A stretch of DNA of 64,000 nucleotides, taken from NCBI GenBank assembly GCA_963829705.1, contig CAWHJN010000004.1, positions 62,001 to 126,000 on the forward strand, written 5' to 3'. This DNA is from CAWHJN01 sp963829705 (GTDB lineage Bacteria > Bacteroidota > Rhodothermia > Rhodothermales > BA12). Within the stretch, counting starts at the first letter, position 1, and each line of letters begins with the position of its first letter. The notes under the pieces are model-generated. The model was not told the DNA's origin. It saw nothing but the letters and a program-made list of their open reading frames with translations, and did not search any database. A program made the position numbers and the translations under genes. Of the stretch, positions 20,061 through 29,898 are shown one piece after another.

Positions 20061-21230
20061 ATGAACGCCACTCATTTCCTTACCTGCATTGCGCCCATGT
20101 GCCTGTTCCTGCTGGCAGCCTGCACGCCTGCCGACGCCCCCTCCGACGGCGCAGCGGCAAGCCGGGTCACGAGCGCGCCTTTTGGCACGTTGCCCGGCGG
20201 TGAAGAGGTGTCTGTCTACACGCTCACCAACGCCAGCGGCATGACCGTGCGCGTGACCAACTACGGCGGCATCATCCTCTCCATCGACGCGCCCGACCGC
20301 GACGGCAACAGGCAGGACGTCACGCTCGGCTTCGACACGCTCGACGGTTACCTCGGCGCGTCGCCTTACTTCGGCGCGCTCATCGGGCGCTACGGCAACC
20401 GCATCGCCAACGGGCGTTTTTCGCTCGACGGGCAGGACTACACGCTCGCCACCAACAACGGCCCTAACGCGCTCCACGGCGGGGAGAAAGGCTTCGACAA
20501 GGTGCTCTGGCACGCGGAGCCGTTCGAGACCGACACGACGGCGGGCCTCGTCTTCACGCGCACGAGCGCGGACATGGAAGAGGGCTATCCCGGCAACCTC
20601 GACGTGCGCGTCGTCTACACGCTCACCGACGCGAATGCGCTCGTCTTCGACTACACCGCGACCACCGACAAGGCCACGCCCGTCAACCTGACGCAGCACA
20701 CGTACTTCAACCTCGCCGGGCCGGGTCACGACATCCTCGGCCACGAACTGACGCTCGACGCCGACCGCTTCACGCCTGTTGATGAAACCCTCATCCCGAC
20801 GGGCGAACTGCGCGCGGTCGAGGGTACGCCGTTCGATTTCCGCACGCCGCACGCCATCGGCGAGCGCATCGGCGTGGACGACGCGCAACTCCGGTTCGGC
20901 GGCGGCTACGACCACAACTTCGTGCTGGACGAGAGCGGCGAGGTCTACGGTGATTCGCTCCGCTTCGCCGCGCGGCTCCACGACCCGGCGAGCGGCCGGG
21001 TGATGGAGGTCTACACGAGCGAGCCGGGCATCCAGTTCTACTCGGGCAACTTCCTCGACGGCACGCTCACGGGCAAGGGCGGGACGGTCTACGAATACCG
21101 CACCGGGCTGGCGCTGGAGACGCAGCACTTCCCCGATTCGCCCAACCAGTCGGCGTTTCCATCCACGATTCTGCGCCCCGGCGAGACGTACCGCTCGCGC
21201 ACGGCCTACGTCTTTTCCACCACGCGCTGA
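20061..21230 (+). CDS. galM: Aldose 1-epimerase (mutarotase), lipoprotein
   Basis: Start ATG 20061 gives a 389-residue protein with a lipoprotein signal (FLLAACTPADA; Cys after LLAA). The galactose mutarotase fold is clear: FGTLPGGEEVSVYTLTN, YFGALIGRYGNRIANGRF, the catalytic-His motif LTQHTYFNLAG and the Glu-containing tail GLALETQHFPDSPNQ. It interconverts alpha and beta anomers of galactose or glucose; the lipobox places it at the membrane on the periplasmic side. The sodium/sugar symporter follows 115 bases downstream on the same strand, so it may supply the transported anomer. Confidence 0.93.
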   Translation: MNATHFLTCIAPMCLFLLAACTPADAPSDGAAASRVTSAPFGTLPGGEEVSVYTLTNASGMTVRVTNYGGIILSIDAPDRDGNRQDVTLGFDTLDGYLGASPYFGALIGRYGNRIANGRFSLDGQDYTLATNNGPNALHGGEKGFDKVLWHAEPFETDTTAGLVFTRTSADMEEGYPGNLDVRVVYTLTDANALVFDYTATTDKATPVNLTQHTYFNLAGPGHDILGHELTLDADRFTPVDETLIPTGELRAVEGTPFDFRTPHAIGERIGVDDAQLRFGGGYDHNFVLDESGEVYGDSLRFAARLHDPASGRVMEVYTSEPGIQFYSGNFLDGTLTGKGGTVYEYRTGLALETQHFPDSPNQSAFPSTILRPGETYRSRTAYVFSTTR

Positions 21231-21345
21231 CGGGCAGCCGCCCGGCGGCGTGAAGACGTATTATGGCCCGCTCGCCTCAACGCCGCGCGCGACCGGCGCG
21301 TTAGTGGAAATGCCGTCCGCTCTCACCTGACCAACCGCTGAACCG

Positions 21346-23379
21346 ATGACTTTTGGACTGGCCGACATCCTCGTTTTCGTAGCCTTCGTGGCTATCGTCG
21401 TCACCGTGGGGCTCGTGCGGAGCCGCAACGCCGACGACTCGGGCGAAGACTACTTTCTCGCCGGGCGCGACCTCAAGTGGTGGCTCATCGGCTTCTCGCT
21501 CATCGCCGCCAACATCTCGACGGAGCAGTTCGTTGGCATGAGCGGCAACGCGGCCAGCCACGTCGGCCTCGCCATCGCCTCGTACGAGTGGATGGCCGCC
21601 ATCACGCTCGTCGTCGTCGCCTTTGCGTTTCTGCCCTACTTCCTGCGCGCGGGCATCTACACGATGCCGCAGTTTCTGGAGGTGCGTTACAACGGAGCCG
21701 CGCGCACGGTGATGGCCGTCGCCACGCTCGGCATCTACCTGCTGCTGCTCGGCGCGGTGACGTACTCGGGCGCGCTCACCATCCGCACGCTCGCCGTCGA
21801 GGCGGGCTACCCGATGGGGCTGTTCATGCCTGCCCTCGCCATCGGGCTCATCGCCATGCTCTACGTGTCGGCGGGCGGGTTGAAGGCTGCCGTCTGGGCC
21901 GACCTCATCCAGGGCAGCGCGCTGCTCATCGGCGGCCTCCTCATCACGTACTTCGCCTTCAAAGCCCTCGGCGGGGCCGACGTGGCCACCACCGTCACGA
22001 GCGTCGCCACGGGGGCTGTCGAGACGCGCCCGCTCGCGCCGGGATCGGGGGCGATGGAGCGCTTCCTTGACCTCAATGGCAACCGGCTCAACATGTTTTT
22101 GCCCGCCACCGACAGCGTGCTGCCGTGGACGGCGCTGCTGCTGGGGCTGTGGATTCCCAACTTCTACTACTGGGGCCTCAACCAGTACATCACGCAGCGC
22201 ACGCTGGGCTCGGAGTCGCTGGCCGAGGGGCAGCGCGGCATCGTCTTCGCCGCCGCGATGAAGCTGCTCCTGCCGCTCGGCATCGTCATTCCCGGCATGA
22301 TTGCCTTCAACCTCTACGCCGATGGCATGGCCGCCGACGCCGGGCCGGACAACGCCTCGGTGCTCGTGCAGTACGTCAAGGCCAATCCCGAGACGGGCTT
22401 CGTCGAGGTAGACGAGACGCCGACGGACGCCGAGGTCGCCGCGTGGGACGGCGAGCGTTACCTGCTGGCCGTCTACCCGAACGAGAGCGCGATCCCGCAA
22501 CAGGCGCGCCTGAGCCCGACGGTCATCCCCGTCACGCGCGCGGTCTTCGACGCGGCCACGCCCGCGCCCTACGCCACGTTCACCTCCGCCGACCTCGCCT
22601 TCGCGCACGTCAACGCGGGCATGGCCGAGGAGATGGCGGCCTTCAACGCTGCGCAGACCGAGACGGCGCGGGGCGTCGGCGCGGCGACGTCGTCGCAGAC
22701 GCTGATCGCCTACAAGTACGACACGGCGCTGGCGCGCCTGCTGGCGGGCGTGCTGCCGCAGGGCGTGGGCGTCGTCGGCTTCATCCTCGCGGCGCTGCTC
22801 GGAGCCGTCGTCTCGTCGCTCGCGGCGATGCTCAACGCGGCCTCGACGATCTTTACCATCGACATCTACCAGACGTACATCCGCGCGGACGCGACGCAGA
22901 AGGAGATCGTGCGGGTGGGGCGTCTGTGCGTGTTCGCCTTCGCGGCCATCGCCATCGGGCTGGCGCCGCAACTGGGCAACCCGGCGGTGAGCAACTCCAT
23001 CTTCACCATCATCCAGGAAGGGCAGGGGTTCATCTCGCCGGGCATCCTGGCGGTCTTCGCCTTCGGACTGCTCATCCGGCGCGCGCCGCGCATCGCGGGC
23101 GTGGCAGGCCTTCTGACGAACATCGTCGCGTACGGTTTGCTCAAAGTGGCCGTGCCGGAGGTGCAGTTTCTCAACCGGATGGCGATCTGCTTCGCGCTGT
23201 GCGTGGCGGTGATGGCGGTGCTGACGTTCATGCGCCCGTTGAAGGAGAAGATCGTCTTCGAATCGACGGCGGGGCTGGAGCTGACGCAGTCGCGCGGGGC
23301 GCTGTGGGGCGGGCTGGTGATCGTGGTGATCACGCTCGGGCTCTACCTGTTCTTCAGCCCGCTCGGCATCGCCCGGTAG
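21346..23379 (+). CDS. Sodium/solute symporter (SSS/SLC5 family), probable sugar transporter
   Basis: A 677-residue SSS-family transporter with more than ten hydrophobic segments. It has the typical N-terminal FGLADILVFVAFVAIVV helix, AGRDLKWWLIGFSLIAANIS and the C-terminal family block LNAASTIFTIDIYQTYI. It is longer than most sugar SSS proteins because of a ~140-residue polar insertion at about residues 325-463, between the helix ending GMIAFNLY and the one starting LPQGVGVVGFILAALLG. Following galM, and near galK and the glycosidases, it is the likely importer of galactose, glucose or mannose-type sugars in place of a SusCD system. Confidence 0.88.
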   Translation: MTFGLADILVFVAFVAIVVTVGLVRSRNADDSGEDYFLAGRDLKWWLIGFSLIAANISTEQFVGMSGNAASHVGLAIASYEWMAAITLVVVAFAFLPYFLRAGIYTMPQFLEVRYNGAARTVMAVATLGIYLLLLGAVTYSGALTIRTLAVEAGYPMGLFMPALAIGLIAMLYVSAGGLKAAVWADLIQGSALLIGGLLITYFAFKALGGADVATTVTSVATGAVETRPLAPGSGAMERFLDLNGNRLNMFLPATDSVLPWTALLLGLWIPNFYYWGLNQYITQRTLGSESLAEGQRGIVFAAAMKLLLPLGIVIPGMIAFNLYADGMAADAGPDNASVLVQYVKANPETGFVEVDETPTDAEVAAWDGERYLLAVYPNESAIPQQARLSPTVIPVTRAVFDAATPAPYATFTSADLAFAHVNAGMAEEMAAFNAAQTETARGVGAATSSQTLIAYKYDTALARLLAGVLPQGVGVVGFILAALLGAVVSSLAAMLNAASTIFTIDIYQTYIRADATQKEIVRVGRLCVFAFAAIAIGLAPQLGNPAVSNSIFTIIQEGQGFISPGILAVFAFGLLIRRAPRIAGVAGLLTNIVAYGLLKVAVPEVQFLNRMAICFALCVAVMAVLTFMRPLKEKIVFESTAGLELTQSRGALWGGLVIVVITLGLYLFFSPLGIAR

Positions 23380-23419
23380 TGTTTTTAGCGGAGACCCGCG
23401 CATCACTCGGTGAAAGGGC

Positions 23420-24221
23420 ATGACGACAAGCGCATCCGTCCTCGTCGAGGCGTGCGTGGACACGGTCGCGTCGGCGCTGGCGGCAGAGGCGGCAGGGGCC
23501 GCGCGCGTCGAACTGTGCGCGGGCCTCGCCGAGGGCGGCACGACGCCGAGCGCGGGCCTGATGGCGCTGGCGTGCGAGCGTCTCCGCATCCCCGTTTTCG
23601 TCCTCATCCGCCCGCGTGGCGGCGACTTCCTCTACTCGGAGGCCGAGATGGAGGTGATGCGGCGCGACATCCGGCAGGCGAAAACGCTCGGCGCGCGCGG
23701 GGTGGTGCTCGGGGTGCTGCGGCCCGACGGCCACGTAGACGAGGCGCGCACCCGCGTACTCGTGGACGAAGCGCGCCCGATGGCGGTCACCTTCCACCGC
23801 GCCTTCGACGTCACCCCGGATGCTTCGGCGGCGCTCGAAGCCCTCGTCGCGCTCGGCATCGACCGCGTGCTGACCTCCGGGCAGGCGAGGACCGCGCTCG
23901 GAAGGCTGTGAGACGATTGCCGCGCTGGTGCGTGAGGCGGCGGGCCGCATCGGCATCCTCGCGGGCGGCGGCATCCGGCAGGAGAACGTGGCGCGCCTCA
24001 TCGCCGCGACGGGCGTGCGCGAGGTACACGCGCGCGCCGCGTTCACCGAGCCGAGCCCCGCGCAGCACCACAACCCGGAGGTGGACTTCGGCGGCGGTGC
24101 AGTCCCGACGGATCGCGTCCGTGTGGGGACGGACGCGGCCCACCTCGCGCGCATCGTCCGGCTGGCCTCGGACGGGGGCGGCGGGGGCGATCAGGACAAG
24201 GCGGGGTCGAGAAGGGGATAG
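23420..24221 (+). CDS. cutC: CutC family protein, one frame break
   Basis: A CutC-type TIM-barrel protein, historically called a copper homeostasis protein; its biochemical role is unsettled. Family motifs: VEACVDTVASALAAEAAGAARVELC, TTPSAGLM, PRGGDFLYS, TFHRAFDVT, RVLTSGQ and, in a second frame, RIGILAGGGIRQENV. As given, the frame stops at 23911; an extra G in CTCGGAAGG near 23900-23903 explains it, since dropping it gives ALEGCETIAALV. The product would be ~267 residues, normal for the family. It follows the symporter by 40 bases. Confidence 0.85.
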
Positions 24222-24250
24222 CGGCGGCGAAACCGCCTCTCGTCGCTGTG

Positions 24251-26573
24251 TTAACGCCGCCCGCCGCCCTGCCCGAGGGGGTACTCCTTCGGTGGCTCCG
24301 CGCCCAGCAGGTGCTCGACGAAGTAATCCCAGCGCCGCCGCATCCAGTAGGTGCTGCCCGCGCCGAAGCCGTGCCCGCCGTTGGGGAAGAGCAGCAGGTC
24401 GAAATCCTTGTTGGCTTTCACGAGCGCATCGACGAGCACGAGCGTGTTGTTGGGCGGCACGTTGCCGTCGAGCGTGCCGTGTCCGATGAGCAACTTGCCT
24501 TTGAGGTTGTCCACCAGTAGCTGGTTGGCCTGGTTGTCGTAGCTCGTCGTGCCGTCCGGGTTCGTCGTCAGCAGTCCCTGCCACTTCTCGCCCCAGTCAT
24601 CCTCGTAGGTGCGGTTGTCGTGGTTGCCCGCGCCGGAGACGGCGACCTTGTAGAAATCCGGGTAGCGCAGGATGCCCGCCGCCGAGGCGAAGCCGCCGCC
24701 GGAGTGGCCCCAGATGCCGACGCGGTCGAGGTCCATCCACGGATGGCGGCGGCCGAGTTCGCGGATAGCGGCCACCTGATCCGGCAGGCCGTTGTCGCCC
24801 ATGTTGCCGTAGTAGGCGTCGTGGAAGGCTTTCGAACGGCCCGGCGTGCCCATCGCGTCGAGTTCGACGACGACGAAGCCCAACTCGGCGACGGCCTGCT
24901 TGTCGCTGCGTGCGGCCACGAACGAGCGCGTGCCCACGCTGCCCGACTGCGGGCCAGGGTAGAGGTAATTCAAAACCGGGTAGCGCTTCGAGGCATCGAA
25001 GTTCGACGGCGTGTACATCAGCCCGTAGAGATCCGTCTGGCCGTCGCGGGCCTTCACGGTGAAGGGGATCGGGGCCTTCCAGCCGTGGGCGACGAGCGCG
25101 GAGATGTCGGCTTTTTCGAGCGTCTCCACGACGCGCCCCTCGGTGTCGCGCACGACGGTCACGGGCGGGGTCGTCGGCGTCGAGTAGCTGTCGATGAAAA
25201 AGCGGCCCGACGGGGCCATCGTGACGGTGTGATGCGCGTCCTCGGGCGTGAGCAAACGCAGATCCGAGCCGTCCATGTCCACGCGGTAGAAGTGCTCGAA
25301 GTACGGGTCGCTGCCATCGCGCCCGCCCGCAGTGAAGTAGAGCACCCGGTTCTCGGGGTCGACGTGGCGGAGCTGCTGCACGGCCCACGCGCCTTCGGTG
25401 ATCCGGTTTTTGAGGCGGCCCGTGGTGAGGTCGTAGAGGTAGAGGTGGCCCCAGCCGTCGCGCTCGGAGTACCAGATAACCTCGTCGGTGTCGAAGAGCA
25501 CGCGCCAGCTGATGCCGTCCACGCCGGACTCGAAGTACGTGTCGGCGGTTTCTTCCAGCACATCGCGCACCGCGCCCGTCTCGGCATCGGCGACGCGGAG
25601 GTTGCGCACGTTTGTGGTCGCGGGAGCTGGAGACGAAGGCGAGGTGCCGCCCGTCGCCGCTCCACTCGTTGTCGAGAAACACGCCGCCACTCGCGACGTG
25701 GTCGGTGATGGTGCTGCGGTGCGGGTCGGGCGGCATCTGGAGGCGCACCACCTTCGGCGCCTCGGTGTCGATGATGACGCGGCTGATGCGGAAGATGACG
25801 CTGTCCTCGGGCATCGGGTAGCGCCACGCCTGGAGTTCGGGGTGCCCCACCTGCGTGTTGACGAGGTACATCATGCCCACGCCGCGCGCATCGTGCTGGA
25901 AGGTGGCGATGCGCCGGGAGTCGGGCGACCAGAGCACGACGGGGCGGTCGCTCCGCGTCCAGCCCGCGTTGTCGGTGGCGTAGCCGAAATCCTCGACGCC
26001 GTCGGTGGTGAGCGCCGTTTCCTCGCCCGTCTCCAGGTCGATCATCCAGAGGTCGTAGTCGCGGATAAAGACCGCCTTCGTACCGTCGGGCGACGTGGAA
26101 CTGAAACGTGGGGCCTGGACGCCGCCGCTCGGGCGCGGCGCGCGTGCACACGTGTAGGCCGTCAGGTTGCACGAGAGGCGCTGCCCGTTCGCGCTGAAGG
26201 TGGCCGTGCCCAGGTCGTCGGTGAGCGAGAGGCCGCCCAGCGGCAACTCTGCGGCGGCATACGACGTGTCGGTCGCCTGCCCGATGGCATCGGCGAGGCG
26301 GCGGTGGTCGAAGGCCAGCGCCCGCGTCCCCGCTGCCGGGTCGGCCACGACGTACTCTGTCCCTTCGGGAATGCGGTTGGCGTACCAGAAACGGTCGCCC
26401 GCGAGCCACGCCGGGCGCACCGAGGCGCGGTAGACGAGCGGGTACGTTGCCGCGCCCAGGAAACGCTCGGCGCGGGCGTAATCCTCGGCGGTGACGGTAG
26501 CCTCCTGCCCCGAGGCCGGGATCAACGGCAGCAGGACGAGGACGACGGCGGCGAGCGTGAAGCGGAGGCGCAT
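24251..26573 (-). CDS. S9 family dipeptidyl peptidase IV-like peptidase, secreted, one frame break
   Basis: ATG 26573 opens a signal peptide (RFTLAAVVLVLLPLIPASG). About 400 residues of beta-propeller follow (SPDGTKAVFIRDYDLWMIDL, LWSPDSRRIATFQHD), then the alpha/beta-hydrolase domain with the Ser motif GHSGGGFASAAG, the Asp in GTLDGNVPPNNTL and the His in NGGHGFGAG. This is the S9B prolyl-dipeptidyl peptidase layout. The frame changes near 25620, between SSSRDHK and NVRNLRVADAETG; one extra base or two missing A residues would explain it. It probably acts in the periplasm to trim proline-containing peptides. The end converges on cutC. Confidence 0.88.
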
Positions 26574-26665
26574 AGGGGCGATGGGATGAGCGGGGAAACC
26601 GGAAGATAGAACGCGCGAGTATGGGCGCCCGTCTGCCGCCACGGAAGCGATGTCTTGACGCTGCC

Positions 26666-27163
26666 TCACACGCGCCCACGCTGCCGCCACTTCTGCACTC
26701 TCCGAAGGATATCCTCCTCCACAACCCCTTTTGAAGCGCGCCGGACCATCATGTCCAGCGCGCTCCGGTAATTGACCATGTGGATTCCCAGCACCAATCT
26801 TTCCTTCTTGCCTCCGAAGGAAAAATCGACGTGGTACATCGTCAGAGGAGCGGCCTGGTAAAACGTGCGGACCGACGTGAGGCTTCCCCAGGGCAGGTGC
26901 TGAACACGGGTGATGAAAGGGATCGGGCCTATCCCGAGGGGCACGCTGGTGAGCGTAATTCCGCTCGAATCCAGCACGGCTCGTTCCCAGAAGCGATACA
27001 CGGTGAAGAAAACGCCACCAGCCAGACTGATCGTTGAGATGAGCCACTCCTCTGCATCTTGCGGAATGCCGATGAGCGGAACGACAAACAGAAGGAGCAG
27101 CGCCACCAGCAGCCGAAAGACTGCGGTTGCAACGCGCGTCTGCACGACCACGACTTCGGCCAC
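26666..27163 (-). CDS. Small membrane protein with PH-like cytoplasmic domain (hypothetical)
   Basis: The 165-residue product has two N-terminal hydrophobic segments (about residues 13-34 and 41-60). A beta-rich stretch follows (SSGITLTSVPLGIGPIPFI, then LPWGSLTSVRTFY and YHVDFSFGGKKERLVLG) that resembles bacterial PH / DUF304-like domains, and the C-terminus is a basic helix. Its start lies 3 bases after the pyrG stop, so the two are likely cotranscribed. Codon use looks less GC-biased than the neighbours. The function is not recognised. Confidence 0.65.
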   Translation of the reverse strand: MAEVVVVQTRVATAVFRLLVALLLLFVVPLIGIPQDAEEWLISTISLAGGVFFTVYRFWERAVLDSSGITLTSVPLGIGPIPFITRVQHLPWGSLTSVRTFYQAAPLTMYHVDFSFGGKKERLVLGIHMVNYRSALDMMVRRASKGVVEEDILRRVQKWRQRGRV

Positions 27164-27166
27164 CTC

Positions 27167-28855
27167 CTACACCCGCGCCGCGGCCAGGCGCTGCGTGCGC
27201 GTGCGGCGCGGGGGCTTGGCGCGTTCGGTGAGGTCCTGCTCTTTCGCATACGCCGTACACGCCTCGATGAACGAGACGAACAGCGGGTGCGGGTCGAGCG
27301 CCGTGCTCCGGTACTCGGGGTGGAACTGCACGCCCACGAACCACCGCTTGTCGGGCAGTTCGACGATCTCCACCAGGTCGCGGCTCGGGTTGACGCCCGC
27401 GAACTGCATCCCGTGCTCGGCGAGCTTGTAGCGCAGCACGTTGTTGACCTCGTAGCGGTGCCGGTGGCGCTCCTCGACGGTCTCCTGCCCGTAGATCTCC
27501 CGCACACGCGAGCCTTCTGCCAGACGGCACTCGTACGCACCCAGCCGCATCGTCCCGCCTTTGTCGGTGATGCGTTTCTGGTCGCCCATCATGTCGATGA
27601 CGGGGTGCTCGGTGGTCGTGTCAAACTCGGTGGAGTGGGCGTCCGCCCAGCCGCAGACGTTGCGGGCGTACTCGACGACGGCGCACTGCATCCCCAGGCA
27701 GATGCCGAAAAACGGGAGGTCGTGCTCGCGGGCGTACTGCACGGCGGCGATCTTGCCCTCGATGCCGCGCTCGCCAAAGCCCGGCGCGATGAGCACCCCG
27801 GCGACGCCGGCGAGCTGCTCGGCGACGTTCTCGGGCGTGAGTTCGTCGGAGAGCACGTAGCGCACGTCCGGCCGCACACCTACCTGCGCCCCGGCCAGCG
27901 AAAAGCTCTCGGTGATGGATTTATAGGCGTCCTGGTGCTCGACGTACTTGCCGATGAGGGCGATCGGCACGGTGGTTTCGGGCGATTTCAACCGCCGCAG
28001 AAACTCCGTCCACGCCGTCAGATCCGGCGCGTCGGGGGCTTTGTCGCCCGTCAGGTGCAGCATCTCCAGGACGATCTCGTCCATGTGCTCCTCTTTGTAG
28101 AGCAGCGGCACCTCGTAGATGCTCTCGGCGTCGAGCGAGGCCACGACGGCGCGGGGCTCGACGTTGCAGAAGAGGGCGAGCTTGCGGCGCAACTCGGCGT
28201 CGAGCGGGTGCTCCGAGCGGCACACGAGCAGGTCGGGCTGGAGGCCGTAGGAGAGCAACTCTTTCACCGAGTGCTGCGTCGGCTTCGTCTTGAGTTCGCC
28301 CGCCGCCGCGAGGTAGGGCACGAGCGTCAGGTGGGCGTTGAGTACGTTGCCGCGCCCCATCTCATAGCGCAACTGGCGGATGGCTTCCAGATACGGCTGG
28401 CTCTCGATGTCGCCGACGGTGCCGCCGATCTCGGTCAGCACCACGTCGTACTGGCCCGTCTCGCCCAGCTTCCGCATCCACCGCTTGATCTCGTCGATGA
28501 TGTGGGGGACGACCTGCACCGTCTTGCCCAGGTACGCGCCCGCGCGCTCCTTCGTGATCACTTCGAGGTAGATGCGCCCCGTGGTGACGTTGTTGGCCTG
28601 GCTCGTGGGGCGTCCCAGAAAGCGCTCGTAGTGGCCGAGGTCGAGGTCCGTTTCGGCGCCGTCGTTCGTGACGTAGACCTCGCCGTGCTCATACGGGTTC
28701 ATCGTCCCCGGATCGACGTTGATGTACGGGTCGAACTTCTGGATCGTCACGCGCAGCCCGCGCGCTTCGAGAAGGCGGCCCAGCGAGGCGCAGAAGATGC
28801 CTTTGCCCAGCGACGACGTCACGCCGCCGGTGACGAAAATGTACTTGGTCTGCAC
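27167..28855 (-). CDS. pyrG: CTP synthase
   Basis: A 562-residue CTP synthase, which makes CTP from UTP, ATP and glutamine. The N-terminal synthetase domain starts KYIFVTGGVTSSLGKGI and contains KFDPYINVDPGTMNPYEHGEV. The C-terminal class I glutamine amidotransferase has the nucleophile elbow FFGICLGMQCAVVEYAR and the His/Glu motif GVQFHPEYRS. Full length and intact. A sigma70-type promoter lies about 70 bases upstream of the start (28926-28955). Confidence 0.97.
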   Translation of the reverse strand: MQTKYIFVTGGVTSSLGKGIFCASLGRLLEARGLRVTIQKFDPYINVDPGTMNPYEHGEVYVTNDGAETDLDLGHYERFLGRPTSQANNVTTGRIYLEVITKERAGAYLGKTVQVVPHIIDEIKRWMRKLGETGQYDVVLTEIGGTVGDIESQPYLEAIRQLRYEMGRGNVLNAHLTLVPYLAAAGELKTKPTQHSVKELLSYGLQPDLLVCRSEHPLDAELRRKLALFCNVEPRAVVASLDAESIYEVPLLYKEEHMDEIVLEMLHLTGDKAPDAPDLTAWTEFLRRLKSPETTVPIALIGKYVEHQDAYKSITESFSLAGAQVGVRPDVRYVLSDELTPENVAEQLAGVAGVLIAPGFGERGIEGKIAAVQYAREHDLPFFGICLGMQCAVVEYARNVCGWADAHSTEFDTTTEHPVIDMMGDQKRITDKGGTMRLGAYECRLAEGSRVREIYGQETVEERHRHRYEVNNVLRYKLAEHGMQFAGVNPSRDLVEIVELPDKRWFVGVQFHPEYRSTALDPHPLFVSFIEACTAYAKEQDLTERAKPPRRTRTQRLAAARV

Positions 28856-28925
28856 GACGAAACCTCCGGTTGGTGGTGGTGGGAAAAACCGACGCCCACC
28901 GCAGCGGTGCGCCCGAACCGGAATT

Positions 28926-28955
28926 CAAAGTACGCGATGGGGGCAGGCGGGTAAA
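28926..28955 (-). promoter_or_regulatory. pyrG promoter TTTACC-N17-TACTTTG
   Basis: On the minus strand, TTTACC (28955-28950) is followed after 17 bases by TACTTTG (28932-28926), about 70 bases before the pyrG ATG. The spacing is ideal, and the -10 element matches the one upstream of mraZ. Confidence 0.6.
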
Positions 28956-29042
28956 GGGCGATGGGTGAAGAGTGAGGGGGAAAGCCGGGAGGATTCGGTG
29001 GTGGCACGTCCGGCGCGCATCCCCGCAACCGGAGATTGCCTT

Positions 29043-29070
29043 GTAGGGACATCCCGCCGCACGTCCCTAC
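29043..29070. repeat. REP-like hairpin, GTAGGGAC arms
   Basis: Perfect 8-bp arms GTAGGGAC and GTCCCTAC enclose a 12-base loop in the gap between pyrG and the methyltransferase gene. It belongs to the same GTAGGG...CCCTAC family seen at other intergenic sites in this window. A purine-rich stretch (28958-28987) lies beside it. Confidence 0.6.
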
Positions 29071-29076
29071 GTGTAT

Positions 29077-29898
29077 TTACGCGGGTTTGCGCGCCTCGAC
29101 GAGCAGGCCCGTGCCCGTCGCGTTGTCGTGGCGCACGTCGAGGGCGTGGAGCGCGAAGCCGACCGGGGCAACGGGCAGAAAGTAGAACGGCAGCACAGCG
29201 GCAAAGGCCGTCGAGCGGCCCATCCACGTCATCGGGCGCTGGATCATCCATTTCCACGCCCGGCTGCCGTACGGCCCGTAGGTGTACTGCGCCCGCACAG
29301 GCTCCAGCCCGGCCTCGCGCAGCTTGTCCTGGATCTCGTCGATGTTGTAGCCGTCGCGGACGTGCTCCGAGATGAACGACGTATCGCCCTCGGCTTCCAC
29401 CGCCGAGCCGCCCTGGTCGCTGGGCGTGTTGATGAGCACCGTCCCGCCGGGCGCGAGCACGCGGGCGAAGTGCCGGAATACGCCGCGGTCGTCCTCGATG
29501 TGCTCCATCACGTCGACCGACAGGATGAGGTCGAACGGCCCCGTCGCCTGCAAATCCGTGAGGTCCTCGACGGCGAAGCGCACCCGCCCCGCGTACGGCG
29601 TCCTGTCGAAAAAGCGGCGGGCGTTGGCGAGGTAATCGTCCTTCACGTCCACCGCCAGGATCTCGGCGTTGGGAAACGTGCGGGCGATGAAGTAGGCGTA
29701 CTGCCCGAAGCCCGTCCCGGCGTCGAGCACGCGGATTTTCCGCTCCCGCGGGTACGCGCCCAGAATCCGCCGCAGCGCTTTGTGGACGTGCCACGCGCGC
29801 AGGAAAAACAAATCGAGCAGGCGGTAGAAGCCTTTCTGGAACAGCGGGCGGCGGCTGAAAAACGCGCCGAGGCGGTCCTTGACGGGGTCGTAGTGCAT
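29077..29898 (-). CDS. SAM-dependent methyltransferase (class I)
   Basis: A 273-residue product starting at ATG 29898, which overlaps the TGA of the upstream epimerase gene by one base. The SAM-binding motif I is RVLDAGTGFGQYAYFIA, followed by LAVDVKDDYL (motif II) and FDLILSVDVMEHIEDD. The C-terminal part carries a hydrophobic stretch (FAAVLPFYFLPVAPVGFALH). It is coupled to an NAD-dependent sugar epimerase and a glycosyltransferase, which suggests methylation of a glycan or lipid-linked sugar. The substrate is unknown. Confidence 0.8.
   Translation of the reverse strand: MHYDPVKDRLGAFFSRRPLFQKGFYRLLDLFFLRAWHVHKALRRILGAYPRERKIRVLDAGTGFGQYAYFIARTFPNAEILAVDVKDDYLANARRFFDRTPYAGRVRFAVEDLTDLQATGPFDLILSVDVMEHIEDDRGVFRHFARVLAPGGTVLINTPSDQGGSAVEAEGDTSFISEHVRDGYNIDEIQDKLREAGLEPVRAQYTYGPYGSRAWKWMIQRPMTWMGRSTAFAAVLPFYFLPVAPVGFALHALDVRHDNATGTGLLVEARKPA

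Noticed and set aside
21301..23607. A 768-codon minus-strand frame opposite the symporter gene
   Set aside because: Its low-complexity Arg/His/Asp-rich translation has no domain. It results from the codon bias of the real transporter on the plus strand.
23895..23915. Programmed +1 frameshift in cutC
   Set aside because: No slippery codon plus stop arrangement as in prfB is present; a single extra G restores the family sequence exactly, and several neighbouring genes show the same type of break.
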